A DNA stretch of 64,000 nt from Tetragonia tetragonoides (lineage: Eukaryota > Streptophyta > Magnoliopsida > Caryophyllales > Aizoaceae): the NCBI GenBank assembly GCA_038025085.1, contig CM076144.1, forward strand, positions 14,353,501 through 14,417,500, written 5' to 3'. Below are positions 43,582 through 59,418 of this stretch, piece after piece (position 1 is the stretch's first letter; each line of letters begins with the position of its first letter). Below the pieces are notes generated by a model, which was given only the letters and a program-made list of their open reading frames with translations, had not been told where the DNA came from and did not search any database. A program made the translations under genes and the position numbers.

Positions 43582-46340
43582 TTATACCTAATAATAAATA
43601 TATAATTGTTCCTACTAATTAGATGTGATATATACTCCCTACAGTAATTTATCATTTAACCTCATATGTTACTAAAATAAACATATGATTTTTTTAATTT
43701 TATTAGAGTAAAAATGAGGATATCATACGCTCGATATGTATGAGAATCATTGTCTTTTTTTTCCTATTACAATGGTTTGTGGTGGCATTATGTAAAGTAA
43801 CTAATGACCGTCATTTGTGTGGCATTATAATATAAACTCTACAAGTTTGTAGGACCAATTTATTCTTATTTTTTGATTATTTTTGTCCTTTGCCTGGCCA
43901 CACCTGCAAATCTGCGATGGGAATCTTGCTTGTTGTAACTTGTTTCGACACCTGAAGCTTCCAACTTATTAAACCTTTATTTTTTATTAGAAAATTGATT
44001 GTCTCCTACAAAGGAGACTCATGCTTACTAAGATTCCCACAAGGAAACATAATTGCTAAAGTCCTAGAAACAAGTCAAGCAAGTGATGAATAATTACACG
44101 TAGAAGGAAAGTTGAAGTCCAAAAGCTATGTTCAACCAGTGTATTACCAAAGCGCCAAAGCGGTAAGGAGTAAAAGACGGGTGAATGGGGGATAACTGTG
44201 TGTGTCATTCATTCCAGATTTTCTTGTTCTTTGGAAATTTTATGACCCTTCTAATTCTGTATGTGCATATCATGATGTGTCAAATTGTTCCTAAGTTGTT
44301 ACTTGCATCTTCAATAATGGCTAGATGTTAAAGAAAAATTAAAAATATTCCACTAGTATAATTTGTAGTCTTGGCCATTCATTTCTTTCGGATCATATAA
44401 AATATTGAACTACTTATTATTAATAATAGTGTTGATCAATTCCTTTCGCAAAATGAAAAATTGTCATTCGTCAATGTAAAAAAAAATAACTAATTAATAT
44501 AGCTATAGTTCGGATTATACTATTAACCATTTCAAAGACTACTACAATATCAAATATAAATAGGCTATTTTATTTCAAAGCCAAATATAAATAAAAATAA
44601 ATCAAATCATCCTCATCTCATCACACATCCTCCAACTATCTTTAACTTTGAGTACGTACAGTACTAGCACAAATATCAAAGTGTACGTACGTTGCCAACG
44701 GTTTTGGATTTCCAACTATTTGACAGCTTTAGCCTTTATTTCATTTGTCTTGTACGTCCTTTTTTTATAACTTCAGTCCAAATTATTCCGTACCTAAATA
44801 TCTCCCTTCCCCTAGTCCCCATGACCCCCTTTTTTTTGTTGCCAAGTGCAGTCCCATGACCCTTTTTCAGTACTCATTTGGAGTATCATTTTGGTATTTT
44901 CATGCATTAAAAAATTAAACTAGAGCAATTATTATTACGTACAATCAATGTCACTCCTCTCAAGCTTTCATATCACTCTACTCAAAAGTTTTAGTGGTTG
45001 ACAATCACTATAATATAAGACTAATCATTATCTAACTACAATATTAATTAGTTAGATCCAAATAAAAAATATAATAACTTGTTTTATCAGTAAATATAAA
45101 TTTTATTAATGATTACGCATTTGCTAAAATACAACATTAGTGGAAATAAGCTACTACGCGTCACGAAATTATTACTCGCTTCTAAAAAATGGTTTTGAAC
45201 ATATATATTCAGTCTAAATAAATGAATTAAGGATCATGTCTTCAACATCGTTGGCGAATGAAGGCAATTAACTACTGATCGTAAGAGTGAAGGGATTAAT
45301 TTATCTCAAACATTGCTTTAAAAAAATAAAATGTTTTTGATACCTTAGCAAAATACCTTCTTTTTTTCTGGACAGTAATTTTAGCAAAACACTATTATTG
45401 TTGCGCCTGAAAATGTTTTATCATTCGTTATCTACAGGCTACAGCTCCTTTTTCTGGTTTGTGATATTAAGTTTCCTAATAAGTGCCGTTGTCGATCACT
45501 GTTTTGATATGTTTCTTGATAAGTTCTGCTTCAAATACCTAAATAAATTTCAAGCTGGGATGATGAAGACCAAGGGTCTTACCAATTGCCATGCAGTTAT
45601 TATTTCTATGCATGGTTGTTCCTAGATAGAAATAACTGTGGAGGCTTAAGAAAAATACACTGATGATAATATGAGGCACCTTTTTGCAAGTTAATTACTT
45701 GTTTTACTTGAAAATTTCAGGTTTTATAGTTCTCACCGAATAAAAAATATGTTGAGATATCAATTAATTAAGATTAAATTAGTCTTCAGTACCATACATA
45801 TATAAAAGCACGCAATTAAGATGTTGTTTGAAGTACTAAATAAACTAGAATTGGGGAATTCTAGCTCTATTACAAATCATAGTAATACATATCATAAGCT
45901 TGGTATGTGCGTGGGATCGATCGTCACATACATAAAATGTAACAAAATTATTACAAGCCTCGATCTAGTTCATCAGTCATACGATCTAGATGTTCAACTA
46001 ACACCGATAATAGAATCACTAGCATAATATTAATTGAACCATAAGCGCAAATAATTAAGTGCTACTTGATTGTTAATAATAAGCTAGCTAGGGTTGATCA
46101 AAAACACTGCAGGAACAATTACATTGTTGAAAGATCAAAGATACACCCACAGCCCACTGTACTATTATAAGTTATAACCTGATGTCACCAAGGACAAAAA
46201 AAAAAACATAAATTGTGAGTTAATTAAATTACAACCATGCAGGGAAAGTCAGAAGAGTAGGTATGAGAAGGCGCAGCTTACCCATACAATAGAGATTTGC
46301 AGCTAGCCAAAGTTAAAAGGACAATGACTTAGAATAATTA

Positions 46341-48367
<2,027 letters not shown>

Positions 48368-50229
48368 GATAATGGTAACTAGCTAGTTATTGTTGATGAT
48401 GCTAATTAACTAATTTGGTATTGCTAATGAACTAATAATGTATTAATGGTGGATGGAAGTCCTGATGATAATTCAGAAACTGTATGTGTGACGATCAATG
48501 AAGCTCTGAAATAGGCACCCAATGTCTCTGGTCTCTCCTTATGCTCATTCATTTAAATGAAGCCAATAAGTCCTTTTGCAGGAGAATCTTTGAACTATAT
48601 ATGATGAGTGTGATTCTGATTCCTCCCATTATTGTGGGTGACAGAGACTCATGAATTGACTAGGAAAGAGAAAGATAGACAGACGGACACGGTGCTAACT
48701 TTGAACAAATGCTAACATAAAACTATGGAGCTAATATACATACATACATGGTACATCACATGTCATTTCCTTTGTTTTTCTCTACTTTGGTTATGAGTTT
48801 TCGGATTATTATAGTGAAAGTGATTTTAAGCAAAAAGAAGTAGAAATTTGGTGGGTTCTTTACAACTCATCATGGTTCGGTCAATTCAATTAATTAAGTT
48901 CAGTGGACTTGTATGTTTCAATTCAATTATCAATTTTTTTTATGCATATTAGTGCGTTTTTTAAGGCTAAATTAAAATGAACTGAATTGATCAACATATA
49001 TCATTATTGAAATGAAATGATAATTACTGAATTGAATTGAACTGAAAATCACTGATTTAATACAAGATTACCGTTGAATTGGAATGAACTGAACTGACTA
49101 GATAAAATCTAAACAACACACCCTTAATATTCAATTCAGTTTTAGTTAAGTAAAGTTCAATTTAATTTTAGTTTAGTGAAAAGAACAATCTTGTACTAAT
49201 GATAAAATTTAGAGAAATAAATTTATATTTGTAATTGTATTTTAACTTTTCATGAAAGACAATTTCTCTTTTCCTTGATTCAAAAAAAAGACTACCAAGT
49301 ATTATTTCACGACAAAATGACCCTCTTAATTGAAAGTTTACTTTCTTACACAAATTTTTGTATACCACTATTTTCAAATATTAAAAATGCTTAAAATGTT
49401 GGTAGAAAAGGAACAACATTATGACTCTCTAGCTATAATATAGTCGTTAATTTCAAATAGGTTACTCAGTTAGGTTTGGTGATTAGACTGATATATCATA
49501 TATGATTTGGTGGCCTCGTGCCTTTTAGACCCTACAAACTGGACAAATTAAATCAGTATGGGTTCTCACAGCACACGAGTCAAAGTTGTCTTCCAAAACA
49601 ATGTCCCAACCTTGTTACTACACAGAAATGACAAGTTAAGATTATTACTGTTGACTTTTACATATGCTTGTTTTTTGATATATATTTTTTTCCCATTGCA
49701 GTGATTGAAGCAATGGAGAGTCAACTAAATATCATGGCTAATAGAGGAGATGGTCCTGGGCGTATTAAACTGTCACTTTAACAGCTTATAAACGTCCAGT
49801 CCAAAATGAAGTCACTCAACACCATAAGTAAGACTTTAGATTGGATTCGTTCCAATGGTGTAGTTGCTGCGGTAGATTACAACCATAGAGGACGGGAAAA
49901 GGTCGTAATTAATCAAATATTTCTTAATATATGAACTCGTACGGCGTAAGGTTTGGTAGAAACAATGGGATGGGAGATATAACGCCAAAGTTGATCCATT
50001 TCGGTTACGCAATGAAGGAAATCTATGCAGTTTAGTTTGAGTAATTTCTAGTTGTTTTCTGTTTATTATATTTATCAATTTCTAATTTTCAAGAATATGT
50101 ATTAAGTATGTTGAACTAGACCTACGAGGTTCTCAGTAAGTAAAACTCTGAAGAGATTATTAGAATGTAAGAGGAAATGGTGAAGATCACTTGTGTTGTA
50201 GGAGCAGTTCTCGGCAATCTACTTTAAAA

Positions 50230-53200
50230 ACCAGCCAATTTGCAAGAGCACTTCATTATTACAGGAATCATGCATTTTCGACAGACATCCTCAAGATCTG
50301 AGTGTCTCTTCATCTGGACAAAAATACGGACAAAGCTTTCCTACCACAGATAGGAACACCATATCATCGTTTAAACGAGATTCCGTATCTGAACAGAAAA
50401 ACTCTTCTTTTCCAGTATCACATTGATATATCGACATGGAAGACATTGCCACACAATATCATTGAAAATGGAGAACTAACTCATTACACACTTGCCAGTT
50501 TGTTACAATAAAGTGTTATCAGCCAGAGAGAGAGAGAGGTACAGGCCAGGGTCTTAAAATAGCGTACTTCATTACACACTTGCCAGTTTGTTACAATAAA
50601 GGGTTCATATGCAGATATTTCTAGCCATTAATACATATAAGTAATTAACTCATTAGCAGAGCCCTCTAGCCTAGATAACACAGCATTATGCTAACATGTT
50701 GTGAAAGCCAAGCCCAAAACCTACCAAAGTCCAGCATCTACCATATAAACCTGATTTCACCACAACAGACATTGTAAATCATCAGTGAACAAACATGCCA
50801 ATGCACTCATGCAAAACAGCTTTTACACATTACATCATTTTTAAATGAAAGTTCAGATATTAATTTGCGTCTCAAAACTCTCGTCCATTGAAACACGGGT
50901 TCAGAAGTTCTCTTCTACCCTGAATTATCAATCACACCCACTGATGATATCTAAGTCATGAACAGAGCATCTACTGAGGTTTGAATGGTGAGTGTTAATT
51001 CTTACACATATACCTGTAACTAAACAACCAATTGTCTGATTGCATGTCACATTTTCAATCAAGAATATAATTTAAACTTGGAAAGGACACCATAACTGAG
51101 CAGAGAAACTCATCTTTCCCCTCACAAAGGTTAAAATCCTACGCACAAACATCCTACCCCCCTAAATTAACAATATCAAACATCAAACAAAAAATCTCAA
51201 GCCGTAGACAGCACAGCATTATGCTCAGAGAATGTGAAAAAAACCAAGCCACAAAAGCAACCAGAGTCCAGCATCTACCATACAAACCTGATTTTGCCAC
51301 AACAGACATTGTAAATCGTCAGTCAAAACATCCCAATGTGCTCATGCAAAAATGCTTTAGACATTACGGTATTTTTAAATAAAAGTTAAGACATGTCAAA
51401 GTCCATCACAAACTCTCCTCCAATGAAACATGTCTTCAGAAGTTCTCTTCTATCCAGAATTATCAAAATCATTCAATCATTCAAACCCATTGATAATAGC
51501 TAAATCATGAACAAAGCATCTAGTTAGGTTTTGAATGGTGAGTGTTGTTTCTTACACAATATATACCTGTAGAACGTAATTGAGCAAACCAAATTGTCTG
51601 ATTGCATGTCACATTTTCAATCAAGAATACAAATGCAGCCAAATACTATCCCTAAGAGCATCAACTACTCATATCAATTCCATAACGTCTCAATGAAGAT
51701 AATTTAAGATTTTTAAAGGAGACCACAACTGAGCAGATAAACTCATCTTTCCCCGGGAAATTACAAAGGAGACCACAATTTTGCTACAAGCATAATTATC
51801 CTATCTCCCACAATTAAAAACATCCAAGATCAAACAAAAACAAATAACAAGATTCAAGGATGGCGTTCTACTACGTGAACGAGGCATACCACAACAGACA
51901 TTGTAAATCATCAGTGAACAAACATGTCAAAGCGCTCATGCAAAAATGCTTTACACATTATAGGTACGAAATGTCAGTATCCATCTTAAACTCTCCACGG
52001 GTTCAGAAGTTCTCTTCTAGCCAGAATTATCAAAAATCATTCACACTCACTGATGATATGTAAGACATGAGCAGAGCATCTAGTGAGGTCTTGAATGGTG
52101 ATGAGTGTTCTTTCTCACACAAGACATAGTTGTAGACCGTAACTAAACGAGACCAAATTGTATGATTGCATGTCACATTTTCACTCAAGAACATAAATGG
52201 AGCCAAATTCTATCCCTACGAGCATCAACTACTCACATCAACTCCATAACTTCTCAACGAAGATAATTTAAGATTTTGAAAGGAGACCACAACTGAGCAG
52301 ATAAATACATCTATCCCCGGGAAATTACAAAGGAGACAACAATTTTGCTAGAGGCATAATTATCCTATCTCCCACAATTAAAAACATCCAACATCAAACA
52401 AAAACAAAAACAAATAACAAGATCTACGGATGCCGTTCTACTATGTGAACGAGGCATACCACAACCGACATTGTAAATCATCAATGAACAAACATGCCAA
52501 AGCGCACATGCAAAAATGCTTTACACATTACAGTTAAGACATGTCAATTTCCATCTTAAACTCTCCACGGGTTCAGAAGTTCTCTTTTACCCAGAATTAT
52601 TAAAAATCATTCACACCCACTAATGATATGTAAGTCATGAACAGAGCATCTAGCGAGGTCTTGAATGATGAGTGTTCTTTTTCACACAAGACATAGTTGT
52701 AGACCGTAACTAAACAAGACCAAATTGTATGATTGCATATCAAATTTTCAATCAAGAATATAAATGGAGCCAAATTCTATCCCTACGAGCATCAACACTC
52801 ACATGAGTCACATCAACTCCATAACTTCTCAATGAAGATAGCTTAAGATTTTGAAAGGAGACCATGACTCAGCAGATAAACTCATCTTTCCTCGGGAAAT
52901 TTACAAAGGAGACCATAATTTAGTTACAGGCATAATATCCTATCTCCCGAAATTAAAAATGTCAAACATCAAACAAAAACAAATAACAAGATTCAAGGAT
53001 GGCGTTCTACTAAATGAACAAGGCATACCACAACCGACGTTGTAATCATCAGTGAACAAACATGCCAATGCGCTCATGCAAAAATGCTTTACACATTACA
53101 GCATTTTAAAATTACAGTTAACACATGACAATTTTGATCTTAAACTCTCCTACAATGGAACACGGGTTCAGAGGTTATCTTCTACCCAGAATTATAAAAA

Positions 53201-53789
53201 ATCATTCACACCCACTGATGACATGTAAGTCATGAACAGAGCATCTAGTGAGGTCTTGAATGATGAGTGTTCTTTCTCACACGAGACATACTTGTAGACC
53301 GTAGCTAAACAAGACCAGATTGTATGATTGCATGTCACATTTTCAATCAGGAATATAAATGCAGCAAAATTCTACCTAAGAGCATGAACTACTCACATCA
53401 AAAACATCACTTTTCAATGAAGATAATTTAGATTTTTTAAAGGAAACCATAATGCAGCAGAGAAACTCATATTTCACCTCACAAAGGTTAAAGCTATACT
53501 GCTACAGCCATAATCATATACACAAACATTGTATCTACCAAAATTAAAAATATCCATTAAAAGCAAATCACAAAATTTAACGATGGCGTTCTACTACGTA
53601 AACTAGTCATAAAAGTACTTGATACTAGAAGAGAGCAGCCAAAAAACATGTTTATTGCTGGGTTAGAGCCGAGGCATGCAACTACTGTTTTGCAACAAGA
53701 GAAAGACAAACAAATAAATAAACAACACTAATTTCAAAGGGAGTATAATAATATACAACTAATGCAGTGGAGTATAGTTTAATAGTTAC
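50230..53789 (-). repeat. Inverted 3'-flank paralogue with five ~570-bp monomers, unit 4
   Basis: Same organisation as in unit 1, complete. Confidence 0.8.
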
Positions 53790-54173
53790 CTAGATGCAGA
53801 AATACGTTTAGCAGCAGTGTCAATACCACCTCCACCACGGCTCTTCATCGACCTAACGCCATAAACCCTTAAAACCCAAAAACATTGTCAGAAACCCTAA
53901 TTGAAAAGGGAAAATCACCCTAATTGAAATTGAAAAATCGAAAAAGGAAATTCAAGGAATCAATTTCAAAGAGAGATGATAGAAATGGAGCATAAATAAA
54001 GCCCTAGAAAAGGAAAAGTAGAGAAGAAGAAAGGAGATGGGAAAATGATACCTCGATTTAGGGTTGAACAATCTCCTGGCGACAGCAGAATCACGTTGAT
54101 CAAAATAGACAGTTTTGTTGCGGGATCGTAAGTTGAAAGATGAATTTTGCTCAGATAATCTGGTTACCGCCAT
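53790..54173 (-). pseudogene. 5' fragment of a DUF3615-like gene (exons 1-2 only), unit 4
   Basis: Exon 1 is 54173-54052 (MAVTRLSEQNSSFNLRSR...) and exon 2 is 53867-53790. Splice sites are intact. One Tyr to Phe change in exon 1 and one Ala to Ala/Ser-region change near the exon 2 donor distinguish it from unit 1. Confidence 0.73.
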
Positions 54174-54323
54174 TATCAAAGCTTGAGTTTTTCTCTCTCT
54201 TCTCTTCTCTCTCTGCGTGGTTTTCTTCCTCTCTCTAAGCTTCACTGTTTTTTGCTCTCTCAAGTCTTTTTCTCTCTACTGTAGCTAGTCTTAACACTAA
54301 TGGTGGTAATAATAATGTGCGCT

Positions 54324-54333
54324 CCTTTTATAA
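54324..54333 (-). promoter_or_regulatory. TATA box of the 5' gene fragment, unit 4
   Basis: TTATAAAAGG on the minus strand, in the same place as in units 1 and 2. Confidence 0.6.
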
Positions 54334-54840
54334 ATGCTACACCGCCTTTTTTTTCTTTCCTTTTTTCTTATAAATCGCCATTCTTATTATTTTCCTTTCC
54401 TTTTTATTTTAATCCCGCGTCCTTTTTGTTTGGCAGTTTCTTTTTCTTTCCTTTTTGTTTGTTTTTTGTTGTTGCTGCTTGCGTGACCCACAAGGACACT
54501 AAAAGAACGTGTTTGTTATTTATGCAGTTTCCTAGCAAATAGGGTCAGCACGCACAACGAACTCATTTTTGCTTTCTCAAGTTCAAAGATGTGGCCATCA
54601 TCAGTATCAATCTTTAATTTTCAGTACAATACAATACAAAACTTCCTCACTTAAGTAGTTTACCTCATCACCTGAATTATTGACAGGCTTTACGTACCAA
54701 AATACTTTTTGTGTTTTTGGAAATTGTATTGATACACTCATTTTCATGAATGAGTTGGCAAATTCTCACTGGTTTGTAAAGTAATGGGTTAAAAAAATAA
54801 AAAGAAAAGCCCCTTCATAATTATTCTTTTTTTAGTGATC

Positions 54841-54843
<3 letters not shown>

Positions 54844-54886
<43 letters not shown>

Positions 54887-55681
54887 TGGATGTTGCACAT
54901 TGTTAGATGGACACCTAGGCATCTATGTAGGTGCTTACTATTATCATCATTTGACATGTGTAATCCATGTCATACAAACAATTAATGTTTTACATTCATA
55001 CATTGAATTTGATGCACATTTAATTAACTCATGATTCAATGTATGTGGTTAATTTAATTAGTTTGACTATTAAGTGATTAATTAATATATTTTGAGGAAA
55101 TTAATGTATTATAATTGTTGAAATTTATTTGGATCAAATATAAAAATCTATATTGAGTCAAAATAAATTATTCGATTTGGAGTGAACATTTAGATCGACA
55201 TTTAAATTGTAATTTTGGTTTTGACTTGGGCTTATTCATTTGGAGTTCCAATTCAAAAAATTCCAACTTAATTTCAATCGATCCATTTGATACTTATGAT
55301 ATGTTTTTATTGGAATGGATACCGCAGTAAAATATTAATAGTAGTATGGTTGCATTAGTGGTAGTGGTGATATATTGGACTGGATATTGGACACTTGATA
55401 ATGGAGTAAATTGCAATAAAAATAATAAACAAGTTTGGTATACAAACCAACAGATTTATATCATGATTGACGATAAATGAGATATTGTGTACGAAGTATT
55501 TTTTATATTTTGTCCTACAAATGATGCAATATTGTAAGTTTGTAGCATATTAAATGGATATGACATTTGCATACTTATGGTCCCGATATGATATATGCGA
55601 AATATATCTTGAAATATACATTTATAAATATTTTATTTAATATTAACACACAAACCGTGCATCGCACGAGAATGTAACTAG
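54844..55681 (+). mobile_element. Helitron-like element, unit 5, 5' terminus eroded
   Basis: The AATC that carries the 5' TC end in the other units is missing, so the TA tract follows directly after TTCA. The 3' hairpin and CTAG are intact. Confidence 0.55.
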
Positions 55682-58600
55682 TTATACCTAATAATAAATA
55701 TATAATTGTTCCTACTAATTAGATGTGATATATACTCCCTACAGTAATTTATCATTTAACCTCATATGTTACTAAAATAAAGATATGATTGTTTTAATTT
55801 TATTAGAGTAAAAATGAGGATATCATACGCTCGATATGTATGAGAATCATTGTCTTTTTTTTCCTATTACAAAGGTTTGTGGTGGCATTATGTAAAGTAA
55901 CTAATGACCGTCATTTGTGTGGCATTATAATATAAACTCTACAAGTTTGTAGGACCAATTTATTCTTATTTTTTGATTATTTTTGTCCTTTGCCTGGCCA
56001 CACCTGCGAATCTGCGATGGGAATCTTGCTTGTTGTAACTTGTTTCGACACCTGAAGCTTCCAACTTATTAAACCTTTATTTTTTATTAGAAAATTGATT
56101 GTCTCCTACAAAGGAGACTCATGCTTACTAAGATTCCCACAAGGAAACATAATTGCTAAACTCCTAGAAACAAGTCAAGCAAGTGATGAATAATTACACG
56201 TAGAAGGAAAGTTGAAGTCCAAAAGCTATGTTCAACCAGTGTATTACCAAAGCGCCAAAGCGGTAAGGAGTAAAAGACGGGTGATTGGGGGATAACTGTG
56301 TGTGTCATTCATTCCAGATTTTCTTGTTCTTTGGAAATTTTATGACCCTTCTAATTCTGTATGTGCATATCATGATGTGTCAAATTGTTCCTAAGTTGTT
56401 ACTTGCATCTTCAATAATGGCTAGATGTTAAAGAAAAATTAAAAATATTCCACTAGTATAATTTGTAGTCTTGGCCATTCATTTCTTTCGGATCATATAA
56501 AATATTGAACTACTTATTATTAATAATAGTGTTGATCAATTCCTTTCGCAAAATGAAAAATTGTCATTCGTCAATGTAAAAAAAAATAACTAATTAATAT
56601 AGCTATAGTTCGGATTATACTATTAATCATTTCAAAGACTACTACAATATCAAATATAAATAGGCTATTTTATTTCAAAGCCAAATATAAATAAAAATAA
56701 ATCAAATCATCCTCATCTCATCACACATCCTCCAGCTATCTTTAACTTTGATTACGTACAGTACTAGCACAAATATCAAAGTGTACGTACGTTGCCAACG
56801 GTTTTGGATTTCCAACTATTTGACAGCTTTAGCCTTTATTTCATTTGTCTTGTACGCCCTTTTTTTATAACTTCAGTCCAAATTATTCCGTACCTAAATA
56901 TCTCCCTTCCCCTAGTCCCCATGACCCCCTTTTTTTTGTTGCAAAGTGCAGTCCCATGACCCTTTTTCAGTACTCGTTTGGAGTATCATTTTGGTATTTT
57001 CATGGATTAAAAAATTAAACTAGAGCAATTATTATTACGTACAATCAATGTCACTCCTCTCAAGCTTTCATATCACTCTACTCAAAAGTTTTAGTGGTTG
57101 ACAATCACTATAATATAAGACTAATCATTATCTAACTACAATATTAATTAGTTAGATCCAAATAAAAAATATAATAACTTGTTTTATCAGTAAATACAAA
57201 TTTTATTAATGATTACGAATTTGCTAAAATACAACATTAGTGGAAATAAGCTACTACGTGTCACGAAATTATTACTCGCTTCTAAAAAATGGTTTTGAAC
57301 ATATATATTCAGTCTAAATAAATGAATTAAGGATCAAGTCTTCAACATCGTTGGCGAATGAAGGCAATTAACTACTGATCGTAAGAGTGAAGGGATTAAT
57401 TTATCTCAAACATTGCTTTAAAAAAATAAAATGTTTTTGATACCTTAGCAAAATACCTTCTTTTTTTCTGGACAGTAATTTTAGCAAAACACTATTATTG
57501 TTGCGCCTGAAAATGTTTTATTATTCGTTATCTACAGGCTACAGCTCCTTTTTCTGGTTTGTGATATTAAGTACCCTAATAAGTACCGTTGTTGATCACT
57601 GTTTTGATATGTTTCGTGATAAGTTCTGCTTCAAATACCTAAATAAATTTCAAGCTGGGATGATGAAGACCAAGGGTCTTACCAATTGCCATGCAGTTAT
57701 TATTTCTATGCATGGTTGTTCCTAGATAGAAATAACTGTGGAGGCTTAAGAAAAATACACTGATGATAATATGAGGCACCTTTTTGCAAGTTAATTACTT
57801 GTTTTACTTGAAAATTTCAGGTTTTATAGTTTTCACCGAATAAAAAATATGTTGAGATATCAATTAATTAAGATTAAATTAGTCTTCAGTACCATACATA
57901 TATAAAAGCACGCAATTAAGATGTTGTTTGAAGTACTAAATAAACTAGAATTGGGGAATTCTAGCTCTATTACAAATCATAGTAATACATATCATAAGCT
58001 TGGTATGTGCGTGGGATCGATCGTCACATACATAAAATGTAACAAAATTATTACAAGCCTCGATCTAGTTCATCAGTCATACGATCTAGATGTTCAACTA
58101 ACACCGATAATAGAATCACTAGCATAATATTAATTGAACCATAAGCGCAAATAATTAAGTGCTACTTGATTGTTAATAATAAGCTAGCTAGGGTTGATCA
58201 AAAACACTGCAGCAACAATTACATTGTTGAAAGATCAAAGATACACCCACAGCCCACTGTACTATTATAAGTTATAACCTGATGTCACCAAGGACAAAAA
58301 AAAAACATAAATTGTGAGTTAATTAAATTACAACCATGCAGGGAAAGTCAGAAGAGTAGGTATGAGAAGGCGCAGCTTACCCATACAATAGAGATTTGCA
58401 GCTAGCCAAAGTTAAAAGGACAACGACTTAGAATAATTATTAACGATATGAATAGATGGCAAACGCCTTGTAACCCTTGTGAAATTGGCTATTAGTAGGG
58501 TGGTTGATAAGATCAGGCTCACCATCAGCACAAGCTTTGCAATCATCTACCCTCGAAAAAAATGCATCGTATACGTCATCGATCATTATACATGATAACA

Positions 58601-59063
58601 ATTAAGGATAACAATCACATATATATTAATTAAAGAAATTTATGAAAATAGATTAAAAAAGAAAAAAAATAATTAAATCAGTATATGTTTGAGTTGATTT
58701 GTATTTACCATAACCATTATTAGGCCCTAGGATTTCACACCTATTGACAACCGTCTGTATATTTTCAATTTCCCAGATTTCAGCAAAGAAGAGCATCTCA
58801 GAAATATTGTTGTATGGGAGCTTGGCGACGAAGTTCGAATGGAATAGCCATCCATCCTTAGGGTGCATGAATCCCGAAGACTCCCCGCAGTTGACCATTT
58901 GAAAGTAACCCTATGAATAATTTAAAGAATCAATTCATTAATTACCATGTACTCTACTACAGTAATAATAATTCCCTAAATTCAAGCACCTTAATAACGA
59001 TTATTATTATTCCATTATTAAGTTTAATAATCTATATATCACCTCGTAATTATCATTCAAGAC

Positions 59064-59078
59064 ATATATATATATATA
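59064..59078. repeat. Short (TA)n microsatellite in intron 4, unit 5
   Basis: Only about 15 bp, the shortest of the five copies. Confidence 0.9.
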
Positions 59079-59348
59079 CTCGTACAAGATTTGATCATGT
59101 GGAGTAATTAATACTATTTTTTTTTTGTTGAGTGAGAGTAATTAATACTAATTAATTACACAGAGATGAAAGAGAAAGTAGTAGAGGGGGTAAAAGAGAT
59201 GAACCATAGACTGGCTGTACAGGCTGTTGAAGTAGTCAAGAGCTGCTATTGCACAGTCACGACATTGTTCCTCATAATCTGCACTCAGGTCCACTTTTCT
59301 CTTTATTGAAGAGGGTGAAATTCCTCCTTCTGAAAAAACAATTGCAGG

Positions 59349-59350
<2 letters not shown>

Positions 59351-59417
<67 letters not shown>
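59351..59417. repeat. (TAA)n microsatellite in intron 3, unit 5
   Basis: About 67 bp of TAA repeats, the shortest of the five copies. Confidence 0.95.
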
Positions 59418-59418
<1 letters not shown>
